Origin: an uncultured Porphyromonadaceae bacterium
Lineage (GTDB): Bacteria; Bacteroidota; Bacteroidia; Bacteroidales; Muribaculaceae
DNA: 55,922 bases
Reading direction: 5' to 3'
Assembly (NCBI GenBank): GCA_905198125.1
Contig: CAJKBH010000025.1
Coordinates: 1 to 55,922 of the forward strand
The translations under genes were made by a program, and so were the position numbers. Below the pieces are notes generated by a model that saw nothing but the letters and a program-made list of their open reading frames with translations, made no database searches and was not told the origin of the DNA. Of the stretch, positions 36,456 through 46,456 are shown piece after piece; the first letter of the stretch is position 1; each line of letters opens with the position of its first letter.

Positions 36456-37004
36456 ATGGCCAATATATTAGAATACTTTAAGGAGGTCGGTACGGGACTG
36501 AAAAGTCTGGTGACTGGAATGGCCGTTACGGGCAAGGAGTTCGTGACGCCCAAGATCACGGAACAGTATCCGGAGAACCGGCAGGACCTGAAGATCAGCG
36601 ACCGGTTCCGTGCGGAACTTACGCTGATATACGATTCGGAGGGACGCCACAAGTGCATAGCGTGTGGCATCTGCCAGATGAATTGCCCGAACGGGACCAT
36701 TCATCTGGACACAAAAATGGTGGAACTGCCCGACGGCAAGAAGAAGCGCAAGCTGGACAAGTACATGTACGACCTGGGCAGCTGTACGTTCTGTATGCTG
36801 TGCGTCACGAGCTGTCCGCAGAATGCCCTGGAATTCAGCAATGATTTCGAGCAGGCTGTATTCGAGCGCGACAAGCTGGTGAAGCAGCTTAATTACCGCC
36901 CCGAGCCGGAGGATCCGGCACCCGCGCCCAATCCCGCCGCGCCTGCGAAGCCCGCAGAGGCTCCGAAGCCTGCCGCACCGGCTCAGCCCGAGGCCAAAGC
37001 CTGA
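36456..37004 (+). CDS. nuoI: Complex I subunit I (two 4Fe-4S clusters) with Ala/Pro-rich tail
   Basis: NuoI carries two 4Fe-4S clusters (N6a, N6b) in the peripheral arm. Cluster motifs are CIACGICQMNCP (Cys67, 70, 73, 77) and CTFCMLCVTSCP (Cys110, 113, 116, 120). The last 30 or so residues are a low-complexity Ala/Pro/Lys tail (APAPNPAAPAKPAEAPK) of unknown role. A TTG at 36453 immediately precedes the ATG at 36456, which I prefer; the product has 182 residues. It resumes the nuo series after the atp genes. Confidence 0.95.
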   Translation: MANILEYFKEVGTGLKSLVTGMAVTGKEFVTPKITEQYPENRQDLKISDRFRAELTLIYDSEGRHKCIACGICQMNCPNGTIHLDTKMVELPDGKKKRKLDKYMYDLGSCTFCMLCVTSCPQNALEFSNDFEQAVFERDKLVKQLNYRPEPEDPAPAPNPAAPAKPAEAPKPAAPAQPEAKA

Positions 37005-37044
37005 CCTTCCGCATAACACTTAATTAAGAAACAATAACAATATA

Positions 37045-37572
37045 ATGGATTCAGTAGCGAATATAATTTTATATTTCGTTGTGGCCCTGATAGTGGTTAT
37101 CTTTTCGGTAGCGACCGTGATGACCCGCAAGATACTGCGTGCGGCCACATATCTGCTTTTCGTGCTGATTGGAACCTCGATATTCTATTTCCAGTTAGGG
37201 TATCAGTTCCTGGGAGCGGTGCAGATCGCTGTATACGCGGGCGGCATCATGGTGCTGTTCGTGTTCGCGATCCTTCTGACGCACCGTCCTGACGAGGAGG
37301 TGGCATATCTGCGCAATCACCGACGTGCCATCGGCGCGACGGTATCGGTGTTGGGCGGCATCCTGCTGGTGCTGGCACTGCTGTATATGCCGTTGTCTCA
37401 CGAGGCAAACCTGATGAGCTGTCTGGACGGCAGCGCCACCATCAGCATGAAAGAGATAGGCAAAGCCTTCACGGGCACCGAGAAGTTCCAGTACCTGTTG
37501 CCGTTCGAGGCAATATCGATACTGTTGTTGGCATGTATAATCGGCGGCGTAACAGTTGCCCGTAAACGTTAA
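37045..37572 (+). CDS. nuoJ: Complex I subunit J
   Basis: This 175-residue membrane subunit has about five hydrophobic helices and the family segment FYFQLGYQFLGAVQIAVYAG with GGIMVLFVFAILLT (about residues 46-80), which includes the flexible helix 3 linking quinone chemistry to proton pumping. nuoK begins 5 bp after its stop. Confidence 0.94.
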   Translation: MDSVANIILYFVVALIVVIFSVATVMTRKILRAATYLLFVLIGTSIFYFQLGYQFLGAVQIAVYAGGIMVLFVFAILLTHRPDEEVAYLRNHRRAIGATVSVLGGILLVLALLYMPLSHEANLMSCLDGSATISMKEIGKAFTGTEKFQYLLPFEAISILLLACIIGGVTVARKR

Positions 37573-37577
37573 GCGCG

Positions 37578-37889
37578 ATGGATTTGAATATGTTATGGTA
37601 TTTGGTTCCGAGCGTGATAATGTTCGTGGCCGGCGTGTACGGATTCGTGACACGCAAAAATATGATAGCGTTGCTGATATCGTTGGAGCTGATGCTCAAT
37701 TCGGCAGACCTGAATTTTGTGATTTTCAATCGTTTCCTGTATCCGGGGTCGATGGAGGGCATGGTGTTCACCCTGTTCGCCATAGCCATAGCGGCAGCCG
37801 AGACAGCCATTGCGATTGCGATAATCGTGAACATTTACCGCAAGCTCCACAGCACGGAGATCGACGAGGTAGATAAAATGAAGTATTGA
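37578..37889 (+). CDS. nuoK: Complex I subunit K
   Basis: This 103-residue subunit has three membrane helices. It carries the conserved glutamates of the proton path: ISLELMLNSADLNF (helix 2, about residues 34-47) and AAAETAIAIAI (helix 3). Its TGA stop lies 2 bp before the nuoL ATG. Confidence 0.95.
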   Translation: MDLNMLWYLVPSVIMFVAGVYGFVTRKNMIALLISLELMLNSADLNFVIFNRFLYPGSMEGMVFTLFAIAIAAAETAIAIAIIVNIYRKLHSTEIDEVDKMKY

Positions 37890-37891
37890 TC

Positions 37892-39877
37892 ATGAGCGTT
37901 ACACTACCGATATTAATTCTTGCCATACCGCTGTTCATGTTCCTGTTGCTGGGCATCGGCGGCGTAAAGATGTCGCGCAAACTTGCGGGCATACTTGGCA
38001 TCACGGCTTTGGGGGCTGTGGCAGTGATCAGTTATTACGTTGCATTCACATATTTCTTCAGCGGCGACCCGCTGTTTATCGTAGACGGCGTAAGACAGCA
38101 GTGTCAGATGTTCGACGTGACCTGGCTGGCGTTTACCGACCGTATGGTGGTGAACATCGGTTTCCTGCTGGATCCCATCTCGGCCATGATGCTGGTGGTG
38201 ATCACCACCATCTCGTTCATGGTTCACCTCTACAGCTGGGGATATATGGAACACGAGCCGGGTTTCCAGCGTTATTACGCGTTCCTGGCCCTGTTCACGT
38301 TCTCGATGTTAGGCCTGGTGGTAGCCACCAACATTTTCCAGATGTATATATTCTGGGAGCTGGTGGGTGTCAGCTCGTATCTGCTGATCGGATTCTTCTA
38401 TAAGCTTCCGTCGGCCGTATCGGCATCGAAGAAGGCATTCATCGTGACGCGTTTCGCCGACCTGTTCATGCTGATCGGTATCCTGGTGCTGAGCTACTAT
38501 GTATCGAACGCACCCGCCGACGGTCCCTTAGGCACAGCATCCGCATTCAACTTCCAGATGCTGAACAACAACGCGGGCGTTATCGCCAACACTGTTGTAG
38601 GCGCTACGTTCATGAGCGGTTCGGTACTGACATGGGCTATGGTGCTGATATTCGTCGGCGGTATGGGTAAATCGGCCATGCTTCCGCTGCACATCTGGCT
38701 GCCCGACGCAATGGAGGGCCCGACGCCTGTTTCGGCTCTGATTCACGCCGCCACCATGGTCGTGGCCGGTGTGTACTTAGTGGCCCGTTTCTTCCCGCTG
38801 TATTGCATAGTTCCCGACTCGCTTACATTCATCACGATCGTGGGCGCCATCACGGCATTCTACGCAGCGGTGGTGGCATGTACGCAGATCGATATAAAGC
38901 GCGTTCTGGCATTCTCCACCATATCGCAGATTGCGTTCATGATGGTTTCGTTAGGCGTGGCATATAACCAGCCTATCGAGGGAGTCCACTACTCGGGTCT
39001 TGGCTACATGGCCTCGATGTTCCACCTGTTCACACACGCCATGTTCAAGGCACTCCTGTTCCTTGGCGCCGGCGCACTGATACATGCGGTTCACAGCAAC
39101 GACTACACCAAGATGGGCGGCCTGCGCAAGTATATGCCCATCACACACTGGACGTTCCTGATAGGCTGTCTCGCCATCGCGGGCATACCTCCGTTCTCCG
39201 GATTCTTCTCGAAGGACGAGATGCTGGCAGCCATGTACAACAACCACTGGTTCTGGGGCGCATGGATGTCGATGGTGGCAGGTCTGACCGCTTTCTATAT
39301 GTTCCGTCTCTACTACCTGATCTTCTGGTGGGAGGAGAATCCCGAGTACAAGAAGGAGGGCCACAAGCCTCATGACGCACCCTGGCAGATGTCGGTGCCG
39401 TTGCTGTTCCTGGCAGCCGTAAGCTGTGTTGCAGGTTTCATTCCCTTCGGAGAGTTCGTGACATATAACGGCGAACCCTACGAAATCCATCTGAAGACTC
39501 CGGTTGCAGTTACTTCAATCGTCATAGCGTTGCTGGCCATCGGTCTTGCAACCGTTATGTACGCCAAGAAGAATCCTCTGCCCACCAAGTTCAAGAACGC
39601 GATGCCCGGTCTGTGGAAGGCCGCTCACCATCGCTTCTACTGGGACGAGATGTATCAGTTCGTCACGCATAAGATCATATTCAACATCATCTGCCGCAGC
39701 ATAGCATGGTTCGACCGTCATGTGATCGACGGCACGATGAACGCACTGGCATACGTCACCAATTTCTTCTCCGTAAAGATCAAAGGCATGCAGTCCGGTT
39801 ATGTCCAGACATACGTGCTGTGGTACTTTGCGGGAGCATTGGGACTGGCCGTAATCACATGGATCTGTCTTATCTAA
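37892..39877 (+). CDS. nuoL: Complex I subunit L (antiporter-like)
   Basis: NuoL is the distal Mrp-like proton-pumping subunit. The 661-residue protein has about 16 membrane helices. Motifs include FWELVGVSSYLLIGF with the conserved Glu, LPLHIWLPDAMEGPTPVSALIHAATMV, and the Lys/His-bearing discontinuous helices. A long amphipathic C-terminal helix region follows (about 560-661). The frame extends to a TTG at 37886, but the ATG at 37892 is the better start. Confidence 0.96.
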   Translation: MSVTLPILILAIPLFMFLLLGIGGVKMSRKLAGILGITALGAVAVISYYVAFTYFFSGDPLFIVDGVRQQCQMFDVTWLAFTDRMVVNIGFLLDPISAMMLVVITTISFMVHLYSWGYMEHEPGFQRYYAFLALFTFSMLGLVVATNIFQMYIFWELVGVSSYLLIGFFYKLPSAVSASKKAFIVTRFADLFMLIGILVLSYYVSNAPADGPLGTASAFNFQMLNNNAGVIANTVVGATFMSGSVLTWAMVLIFVGGMGKSAMLPLHIWLPDAMEGPTPVSALIHAATMVVAGVYLVARFFPLYCIVPDSLTFITIVGAITAFYAAVVACTQIDIKRVLAFSTISQIAFMMVSLGVAYNQPIEGVHYSGLGYMASMFHLFTHAMFKALLFLGAGALIHAVHSNDYTKMGGLRKYMPITHWTFLIGCLAIAGIPPFSGFFSKDEMLAAMYNNHWFWGAWMSMVAGLTAFYMFRLYYLIFWWEENPEYKKEGHKPHDAPWQMSVPLLFLAAVSCVAGFIPFGEFVTYNGEPYEIHLKTPVAVTSIVIALLAIGLATVMYAKKNPLPTKFKNAMPGLWKAAHHRFYWDEMYQFVTHKIIFNIICRSIAWFDRHVIDGTMNALAYVTNFFSVKIKGMQSGYVQTYVLWYFAGALGLAVITWICLI

Positions 39878-39904
39878 CCCCTCAATAACAACAATACAAA
39901 GATT

Positions 39905-41422
39905 ATGTTTTTCGGAAATATCTTAATCTGGTTCGTAGTAGTGCCGATCCTGATGCTGGCCGGACTCGCGTTGTGCGGTCAGAACAACATGAAGGCAATC
40001 CGCGGGGTTATGGTAACCTGCTCCACGGTGTTGCTGGGCATGAGCATCTGGCTGGTGTGCGACTTCCTTGCACAGCGGGCAGCCGGCAATCAGGCCGAAA
40101 TGCTGTGGATGGATTCATGGATGTGGTATAAGCCACTGAACATTCACTTAGCAGTGGGTGTGGACGGCATCTCCGTCCTGATGCTGCTGCTTACCTCTAT
40201 AATAGTGTTTGCGGGCACTTTCGCCTCGTGGAAGATCAACCCGCTTCCCAAGAACTTCTTCCTGTGGTACTCGCTGCTGTCTACGGGTGTGTACGGATTC
40301 TTCATCTCTATCGACATGTTCACGATGTTCATGTTCTACGAGGTGGCCCTGATTCCGATGTACCTGCTGATCGGCGTATGGGGCACGGGACGTAAGGAAT
40401 ACTCGGCAATGAAGCTGACGCTGATGCTGATGGGAGGCTCGGCCTTCCTTATGCTCGGTCTGCTCGGAATCTACTGGCACGGCACTCCCGAAGGAATGCC
40501 CCACACATGGAACATTCTCGAGATCTCGCATTACGGCAATATCGACCACGGCTGGCAGAACCTGCTGTTCGTGTTCACGTTCGTAGGCTTCGGCGTGCTC
40601 GGCGCCATGTTCCCGTTCCACACATGGAGCCCCGACGGTCACGCATGTGCCCCGACGGCAGTGTCTATGCTCCACGCCGGCGTACTGATGAAGCTGGGAG
40701 GATACGGATGCTTCCGCATCGCCATCTTCCTGCTGCCTCACGCCGCCAACGAGCTGGCCTGGATATTCATTATCCTGACCGGTATCAGCATCGTATACGG
40801 AGCCTTCTCGGCCTGCGTTCAGACCGACCTCAAGTACATCAACGCATATTCGTCGGTGTCGCACTGCGGCATGGTGCTGTTCGCACTGCTGATGCTGAAC
40901 ACCACGGCGATGACCGGTGCAATCCTGCAGATGCTGAGCCACGGTCTGATGACGGCCCTGTTCTTCGCACTGATCGGTATGATATACGGACGTACGCACA
41001 CACGTGACATCCGCCAGATGGGCGGCCTGATGAAGATAATGCCTTACCTTGGCGTATGCTACATGATTGCCGGTTTCGCATCCTTAGGACTTCCCGGTAT
41101 GTCGGGCTTCGTGGCCGAGATGACCATCTTCTTCGGATCGTTCGAGCACGCCGACATGTTCCACCGCATCTTCGTGATTGCCGCCACGACCTCGATCGTG
41201 ATTACCGCGGTCTACATCCTGCGCGTGGTGGGCAAGCTGATCCTCGGACCGGTTCAGGACGAGCATCATCTCAGTCTGACCGACGCGACATGGTGGGAGC
41301 GTCTGTCGACGGTGACCCTGATAGTATGTCTGGCCGGTATCGGATTCTTCCCTAACTGGCTTAGCGAGACAATTCAGCATAGCTTCAAACCAATCGTCGA
41401 CGCATTGGCGATGGCTATCTAA
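39905..41422 (+). CDS. nuoM: Complex I subunit M (antiporter-like)
   Basis: This is the second antiporter-like subunit, 505 residues with about 14 helices. It shows FMFYEVALIPMYLLIGVWG with the conserved Glu, and FPFHTWSPDGHACAPTAVSMLHAGVLMKLGGYG in short stretches. nuoN follows by 27 bp. Length and motifs are normal. Confidence 0.96.
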   Translation: MFFGNILIWFVVVPILMLAGLALCGQNNMKAIRGVMVTCSTVLLGMSIWLVCDFLAQRAAGNQAEMLWMDSWMWYKPLNIHLAVGVDGISVLMLLLTSIIVFAGTFASWKINPLPKNFFLWYSLLSTGVYGFFISIDMFTMFMFYEVALIPMYLLIGVWGTGRKEYSAMKLTLMLMGGSAFLMLGLLGIYWHGTPEGMPHTWNILEISHYGNIDHGWQNLLFVFTFVGFGVLGAMFPFHTWSPDGHACAPTAVSMLHAGVLMKLGGYGCFRIAIFLLPHAANELAWIFIILTGISIVYGAFSACVQTDLKYINAYSSVSHCGMVLFALLMLNTTAMTGAILQMLSHGLMTALFFALIGMIYGRTHTRDIRQMGGLMKIMPYLGVCYMIAGFASLGLPGMSGFVAEMTIFFGSFEHADMFHRIFVIAATTSIVITAVYILRVVGKLILGPVQDEHHLSLTDATWWERLSTVTLIVCLAGIGFFPNWLSETIQHSFKPIVDALAMAI

Positions 41423-41449
41423 TCAATTAGAACAACAAGAAACGAAAAA

Positions 41450-42913
41450 ATGGGATATTCTCAATTTGGGGCAATGATCCCCGAGTTAATAATACTGGGC
41501 ATTTTTCTTGTGGTGTTTGTGGCTGACGTGTTCAGCCGCGACGGCTCCGCGAAGAAATTTCTGACGCCCATGACCACGGTGTTGTTCGGTCTTGGGACGA
41601 TAGCGATATGGCTGTTGCCGTCGTGCGAGGTATCGGTGTTCGGCGGCATGTATGTCAACGACACCGCAAGCATGGCCATCAAGGCCATACTGAACATAGG
41701 TGTGTTCATCGTGCTGTTGCAGTCGGCCCACTGGGTTGAGAGCGACGAAGTAGCCATCCGCAAGGGTGAGTTCTACGAGCTGCTTCTTGTCACGCTGTTC
41801 GGCATGTACCTGATGATTTCGGCACGTCACTTCCTGCTGTTCGTCATCGGACTGGAGGCAGCGTCACTGCCGCTGGCAGCACTGGTGGCATTCAACAAGA
41901 AGCACTATGAGAGCAACGAGGCAGCCATAAAGTATATACTGACGGCAGTGTTCTCGTCGGCAATCCTGCTGATGGGCCTGAGCTTCGTATACGCCTTCTC
42001 GGGCGGCTCGCTCTATTACAGCGACATCTACACCAACATCACCAGCGGACAGATGTCGGGCCTGCTGATTGTGGCCATGGCATTCATGATCGCCGGCATC
42101 GGTTTCAAGCTGAGCCTTGTTCCGTTCCACCTCTGGACGGCCGACGTATACCAGGGTGCCCCCACGGCCATCACATCGTATCTGTCGGTAATCTCCAAGG
42201 GCGCCACGGCATTCGCATTCTTCATCATCTTTGTGCAGGCATTCGGTCAGATTTATCCCGACTGCTGGGAATGGATGCTGTATGCAGTGATCATCGCCAC
42301 GATTACAGTAGGTAACCTGTTCGCCATCCGTCAGAAGAACCTGAAGCGATTCATGGCCTTCTCGTCTATCTCGCAGGCAGGATACATCATGCTGGGCGCC
42401 ATGACAAGCTCCACGATGGGACTTGGTTCGATGATGTACTACATCTTCGTGTACATAGTCAGCAACCTCGGCGCATTTGCAGTAATCACGAGCATCGAGA
42501 ACAAGACCGGCAAGGTCGGCATGGACGATTACGACGGACTGCACAAGACCAACCCCTGGCTGTCGTTCGCAATGACACTGGCCATGTTCTCGCTGGCAGG
42601 TATTCCGCCGTTCGCAGGATTCTTCTCGAAGTTCCTGATCTTCACATCGGCGACATCCACCGGTTCGATGCCCCTGTACATCCTGGTGCTCATCGCGCTG
42701 ATCAACACCATCATCTCGCTATACTACTATCTGCTGGTGGTAAAGGCCATCTGGATCAATCCCGGCGAGGCCAAGGTGGAGGCGTTCAAGAGCAACGCGG
42801 GCGAGCGTGCGGCGCTCTGGATCTGCGTGGCCGGTATAGTGCTGTTCGGCCTCGTGCCTTACATCTACGAATACTGCTACAATGCGGCTCTGATTCCCGG
42901 ACTGGGACAGTAA
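41450..42913 (+). CDS. nuoN: Complex I subunit N (antiporter-like)
   Basis: This third antiporter-like subunit has 487 residues and about 14 helices. It carries FVIGLEAASLPLAALVAF with the conserved Glu, VPFHLWTADVYQGAPTAITS, and FSLAGIPPFAGFFSKF. It ends the operon; a GC-rich palindrome (CGGTCGCGACCG, 42927-42938) and a hairpin follow within 75 bp. Subunits E, F and G are absent from this 13-subunit-capable set, as is usual in the Bacteroidales. Confidence 0.96.
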   Translation: MGYSQFGAMIPELIILGIFLVVFVADVFSRDGSAKKFLTPMTTVLFGLGTIAIWLLPSCEVSVFGGMYVNDTASMAIKAILNIGVFIVLLQSAHWVESDEVAIRKGEFYELLLVTLFGMYLMISARHFLLFVIGLEAASLPLAALVAFNKKHYESNEAAIKYILTAVFSSAILLMGLSFVYAFSGGSLYYSDIYTNITSGQMSGLLIVAMAFMIAGIGFKLSLVPFHLWTADVYQGAPTAITSYLSVISKGATAFAFFIIFVQAFGQIYPDCWEWMLYAVIIATITVGNLFAIRQKNLKRFMAFSSISQAGYIMLGAMTSSTMGLGSMMYYIFVYIVSNLGAFAVITSIENKTGKVGMDDYDGLHKTNPWLSFAMTLAMFSLAGIPPFAGFFSKFLIFTSATSTGSMPLYILVLIALINTIISLYYYLLVVKAIWINPGEAKVEAFKSNAGERAALWICVAGIVLFGLVPYIYEYCYNAALIPGLGQ

Positions 42914-42956
42914 AAAGTAAACTTATCGGTCGCGACCGTGACCGAATCATCCATAA

Positions 42957-42986
42957 GGAGAGCGTGCCCCCAGGGGTGCGCTCTCT
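42957..42986 (+). terminator. Hairpin at the end of the nuo-atp operon
   Basis: GGAGAGCG (42957-42964) pairs with CGCTCTCT (42979-42986), and the inner CCCC/GGGG can extend the stem. There is no T-run after it, so it may be a factor-dependent end or an RNA 3'-protecting hairpin. A perfect 12-bp palindrome lies 18 bp before it. Confidence 0.55.
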
Positions 42987-43080
42987 GAGTATAATGGCGC
43001 GTACAGTCGTACTTAATATAAGAAACCAAATATAAGAACAGGCAATAGTCTGTCAAAAAAGTTGTTTTTCAACATATTTG

Positions 43081-43112
43081 TTTGTCAATTGATTAAAAAG
43101 TAACTAAATTTG
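43081..43112 (+). promoter_or_regulatory. Consensus promoter of the glycogen operon
   Basis: TTTG at 43081-43084, exactly 20 bp, then TAAATTTG at 43105-43112 is a full consensus match. Transcription should start near 43119, leaving a leader of about 90 nt before the ATG at 43208. The surrounding 43000-43200 is AT-rich and otherwise without features. Confidence 0.87.
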
Positions 43113-43207
43113 TAATAATAAAAGAAGCGAGCCTGAGATTCTATGACCAGAGCCTTACGACCCCTTCGCATGAAATGAAAAACTTACCCAAAATTTTATA
43201 ATTCCTC

Positions 43208-45160
43208 ATGAGTTATCTGAAATTTGACAAGAACCTGATGATAAATTTGGAGCAGAGTCTGCCGAAAGAAATGCTCCGGACGAATCGGTCGGGGGCCTAT
43301 CATTGTACGACGATTGTGGGATGCAACACACGCAAACAGCATGGATTGCTGGTGATACCGATACCTGAGATGGACGATCAGGCCCATGTGCTACTGTCAT
43401 CGCTGGACGAGACAGTGGTGCAGCACGGCGCGGAGTTCAACCTGGGACTGCACCAGTACGGACCGACGACGTTCAGTCCGAACGGTCACAAGTACATCAG
43501 GGAATACAGCTGCGAGGTGGTTCCGAGCATATTGTTCCGCGTGGGCGGAGTGATATTGTCGAAAGAGAAAGTGTTCATCTCTCATCAGAACCGCATTCTG
43601 ATCCGCTATACGCTCATAGACGCGCATTCGGACACCACGCTCAAGTTCCGTCCCTTCCTGGCGTTCCGCAACGCCAACGCGCTGGTGATGGAAAACTCTG
43701 CCATCAACAAAACCATCAATCATGTTCCCAACGGAGTGTCCACCTGTCTGTACCAGGGATACCCCGAACTGTACATGCAGTTCAACAAGGAGGTGAATTG
43801 GGTGGACAACGGCCACTGGTACAAGGGAATAGAGTATTACAAGGACCGTGACCGCGGCATACCCTACAAGGAGGACCTGTGGGTGCCCGGTTATTTCGAA
43901 GTTCCTATCAAGAAGGGAGAGTCCATCATCTTCTCCGCTTCGACGGCCGAGACCGATCCGGCACGGTTCGAGAAGGTGTACGACGAGGAGCTGAAGACGC
44001 GCACATGCCGCACCAGTTTCTACAACTGCCTTAAGAATGCCGCCAAGCAGTTCTATCTGAAGAACGAGCACGGCGACTACATCATGGCAGGCTATCCCTG
44101 GTACAACGTACGCAGCCGCGATGAACTTATCGCGCTGCCCGGCTGTACTTTGTCGGTAGGCCACGAGGATGACTACCACAAGATAATGGGCACCTTCATC
44201 AAGGCCCTGAATCATTATATCGACACCAAGGAGACGGATCCGGTAATCCACGAGATAGACCTGCCCGACATCCCGTTATGGACCATCTGGGCCATCCAGG
44301 CCTACCGCAAGGCTACGGACCAGAAGCAGTGTCTTGAAAAATACGGCGACGAGGTGCGCCGTCTGGTAGAAGATATCCGCAACGGCCGTATAGCCAATCT
44401 GCGCGTCAACGACAACGGACTGGTGTCGAGCGAAGGCCGCGACAAACCGGTGACCTGGCTGTCGGCTTCAATCAACGGCAAGCCCATCATACCGCGCACT
44501 GGATACATCCTGGAATTCAACGCCCTGTGGTACAACAGCCTGCGCTTCCTGCAGTCGCTGTTGGAGAACGAACCGGGCGAGCAGGAATATGTAAAGGAAC
44601 TCGACGAGCTGGCCACGAAGTGCGGCGAATCGTTCGTCAACACGTTCCTGAACGGCTACGGTTATCTGTACGACTATGTGAACGGCACTTACACAGACCT
44701 TGAGGTGCGTCCCAATATGGCGATAGCCATCGGTCTGGAATACAGTCCGCTTAACCGCCGCCAGCGCAAGACGGTGCTCGACTTCTGCACGCGCGAGCTG
44801 CTGACGCCCAAGGGACTCCGTTCGCTCAGCCCCAAGAGCCAGAACTACCATCCCACATACGTCGGCAATCCGATAGAGCGCGAATACGCCGTGCATCAGG
44901 GTCCCGCGCGTCCCTGGCTGTTCGGATTCTACGCCGACGCCTATTTCAAGGTGTTCGGACTGTCCGGCCTCTCGTTCATAGAGCGTATGCTGATCGGCTA
45001 CGAGGACGAGATGTCGACCGGATGTATAGGATCGCTGAGCGAGATGTATGACGCCAACCCGCCGTACACCGGCCGTGGCGCCGTGTCGACGGCCAAGAAC
45101 GTGGGCGGCATCCTGACCGTGATCAAGACAGTGAACCAGATGATCAAATTACAGAAATAA
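43208..45160 (+). CDS. Glycogen debranching enzyme (GH133-type amylo-1,6-glucosidase)
   Basis: This 650-residue cytoplasmic enzyme (no signal peptide) matches bacterial glycogen debranching proteins. It has an N-terminal beta domain (about 1-240, with LRTNRSGAYHCTTIVGCNTR near 23-42, a substrate-domain motif) and a C-terminal (alpha/alpha)6 barrel (about 270-640, with AGYPWYNVRSRDELIALPG and RPNMAIAIGLEYSPL). It should remove alpha-1,6 branches from glycogen. It is first in a three-gene operon with a glycosyltransferase (18 bp downstream) and a GH57 enzyme, the arrangement of Bacteroidales glycogen metabolism. Confidence 0.93.
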   Translation: MSYLKFDKNLMINLEQSLPKEMLRTNRSGAYHCTTIVGCNTRKQHGLLVIPIPEMDDQAHVLLSSLDETVVQHGAEFNLGLHQYGPTTFSPNGHKYIREYSCEVVPSILFRVGGVILSKEKVFISHQNRILIRYTLIDAHSDTTLKFRPFLAFRNANALVMENSAINKTINHVPNGVSTCLYQGYPELYMQFNKEVNWVDNGHWYKGIEYYKDRDRGIPYKEDLWVPGYFEVPIKKGESIIFSASTAETDPARFEKVYDEELKTRTCRTSFYNCLKNAAKQFYLKNEHGDYIMAGYPWYNVRSRDELIALPGCTLSVGHEDDYHKIMGTFIKALNHYIDTKETDPVIHEIDLPDIPLWTIWAIQAYRKATDQKQCLEKYGDEVRRLVEDIRNGRIANLRVNDNGLVSSEGRDKPVTWLSASINGKPIIPRTGYILEFNALWYNSLRFLQSLLENEPGEQEYVKELDELATKCGESFVNTFLNGYGYLYDYVNGTYTDLEVRPNMAIAIGLEYSPLNRRQRKTVLDFCTRELLTPKGLRSLSPKSQNYHPTYVGNPIEREYAVHQGPARPWLFGFYADAYFKVFGLSGLSFIERMLIGYEDEMSTGCIGSLSEMYDANPPYTGRGAVSTAKNVGGILTVIKTVNQMIKLQK

Positions 45161-45178
45161 CCCCTAAACATAAGAGAA

Positions 45179-46438
45179 ATGAGAGCATTAATGTTCGGAT
45201 GGGAGTTTCCTCCCCACATTCTCGGGGGATTGGGAACGGCGAGCTACGGACTGACCAAGGGAATGCACAACTGCGGCAACATGGACATCACGTTCGTGAT
45301 ACCGAAGCCTTACGGCGACGAGGAGAAGGGCTTTGCCAACATCATAGGCGCCAACAGCACCCCGGTGGCGTGGCGCGATGTGGATTATGACTACGTGGCC
45401 AACCGTCTTGGAAAGGTGATGGATCCTCAGCTGTACTTCCAGCTGCGCGACCATATCTATGCCGACTTCAACTATATGCGGCTCAACGACCTGGGCTGCA
45501 TCGAGTTCTCCGGCCGGTATCCCGACAACATCCTGGAGGAGATAAACAATTACTCGATCGTGGCCGGCGTGATAGCGCGCACGGTGCCGTGCGACGTGAT
45601 ACACTCGCACGACTGGCTGACATATCCTGCCGGCATCCACGCCAAGAACGTGACCGGCAAACCGCTGGTGATACACGTACACGCCACCGACTTCGACCGC
45701 AGCCGCGGCAACGTGAATCCCACCGTGTTCTCCATCGAGAAGGACGGTATGAACAACGCCGACCACATCATCACGGTGTCTGACCTGACACGCCGCACGG
45801 TCATCGAGAAGTACGGCATCAATCCCGACAAGGTGACCACAGTGCACAACGCCGTGATACCTTTGAGCGACGACCTGCTGAACCTGCCGCGCCACGAAAA
45901 GAAAGACAAGGTCATCACCTTCCTGGGCCGCATCACGATGCAGAAAGGTCCGGAATACTTCGTGGAGGCAGCCGCCAAGGTGCTGCAGAAAACCAAGAAC
46001 GTACGCTTCGTGATGGCCGGCAGCGGCGACATGATGGACGCCATGATACGTCTGGCCGCCCAGCGCAACATAGCCGACAGGTTCCACTTCACAGGCTTCC
46101 TGCGCGGCAAGCAGGTGTACGAGATGCTGGCCGATTCCGACGTGTACGTGATGCCGTCGGTGTCCGAGCCTTTCGGTATCTCGCCGCTTGAGGCCATGGA
46201 AATGGGCGTTCCCTCCATCATATCCAAGCAGTCGGGATGCGCAGAAATCCTGACCAACGTAATCAAGACCGACTACTGGGACATCGACGCCATGGCCGAC
46301 GCCATGCATGCACTGGTGTCCTATCCCGCCATGCACGACTATCTCCGCGTCAAAGGCATAGAGGAGATTCACGGCATCACATGGGAGAAGGCCGGCCAAA
46401 AGGTAATAGACATCTACAACCAGGTCATCAACAAGTAA
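45179..46438 (+). CDS. Glycogen-synthase-like glycosyltransferase (GT-B fold)
   Basis: This 419-residue protein begins with FGWEFPPHILGGLGTASYGL, the acceptor-side Gly-rich loop of retaining GT-B enzymes. The C-terminal donor domain has FLGRITMQKGPEYFVEAA and the EX7E motif, Glu330-PFGISPL-Glu338. It lacks a signal peptide. By position between debranching and GH57 genes it most likely extends alpha-1,4-glucan chains from a nucleotide sugar. The sequence is closer to GT4-style enzymes than to classic GlgA, so the donor is uncertain. Eighteen bp separate it from each neighbour. Confidence 0.88.
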   Translation: MRALMFGWEFPPHILGGLGTASYGLTKGMHNCGNMDITFVIPKPYGDEEKGFANIIGANSTPVAWRDVDYDYVANRLGKVMDPQLYFQLRDHIYADFNYMRLNDLGCIEFSGRYPDNILEEINNYSIVAGVIARTVPCDVIHSHDWLTYPAGIHAKNVTGKPLVIHVHATDFDRSRGNVNPTVFSIEKDGMNNADHIITVSDLTRRTVIEKYGINPDKVTTVHNAVIPLSDDLLNLPRHEKKDKVITFLGRITMQKGPEYFVEAAAKVLQKTKNVRFVMAGSGDMMDAMIRLAAQRNIADRFHFTGFLRGKQVYEMLADSDVYVMPSVSEPFGISPLEAMEMGVPSIISKQSGCAEILTNVIKTDYWDIDAMADAMHALVSYPAMHDYLRVKGIEEIHGITWEKAGQKVIDIYNQVINK

Positions 46439-46456
46439 AAACCGCACATCAAAGAT

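Noticed and set aside
45188..46447. A 419-codon antisense frame opposite the glycosyltransferase
   Set aside because: It mirrors the real gene almost base for base, is His/Val-rich and has no recognisable motif.
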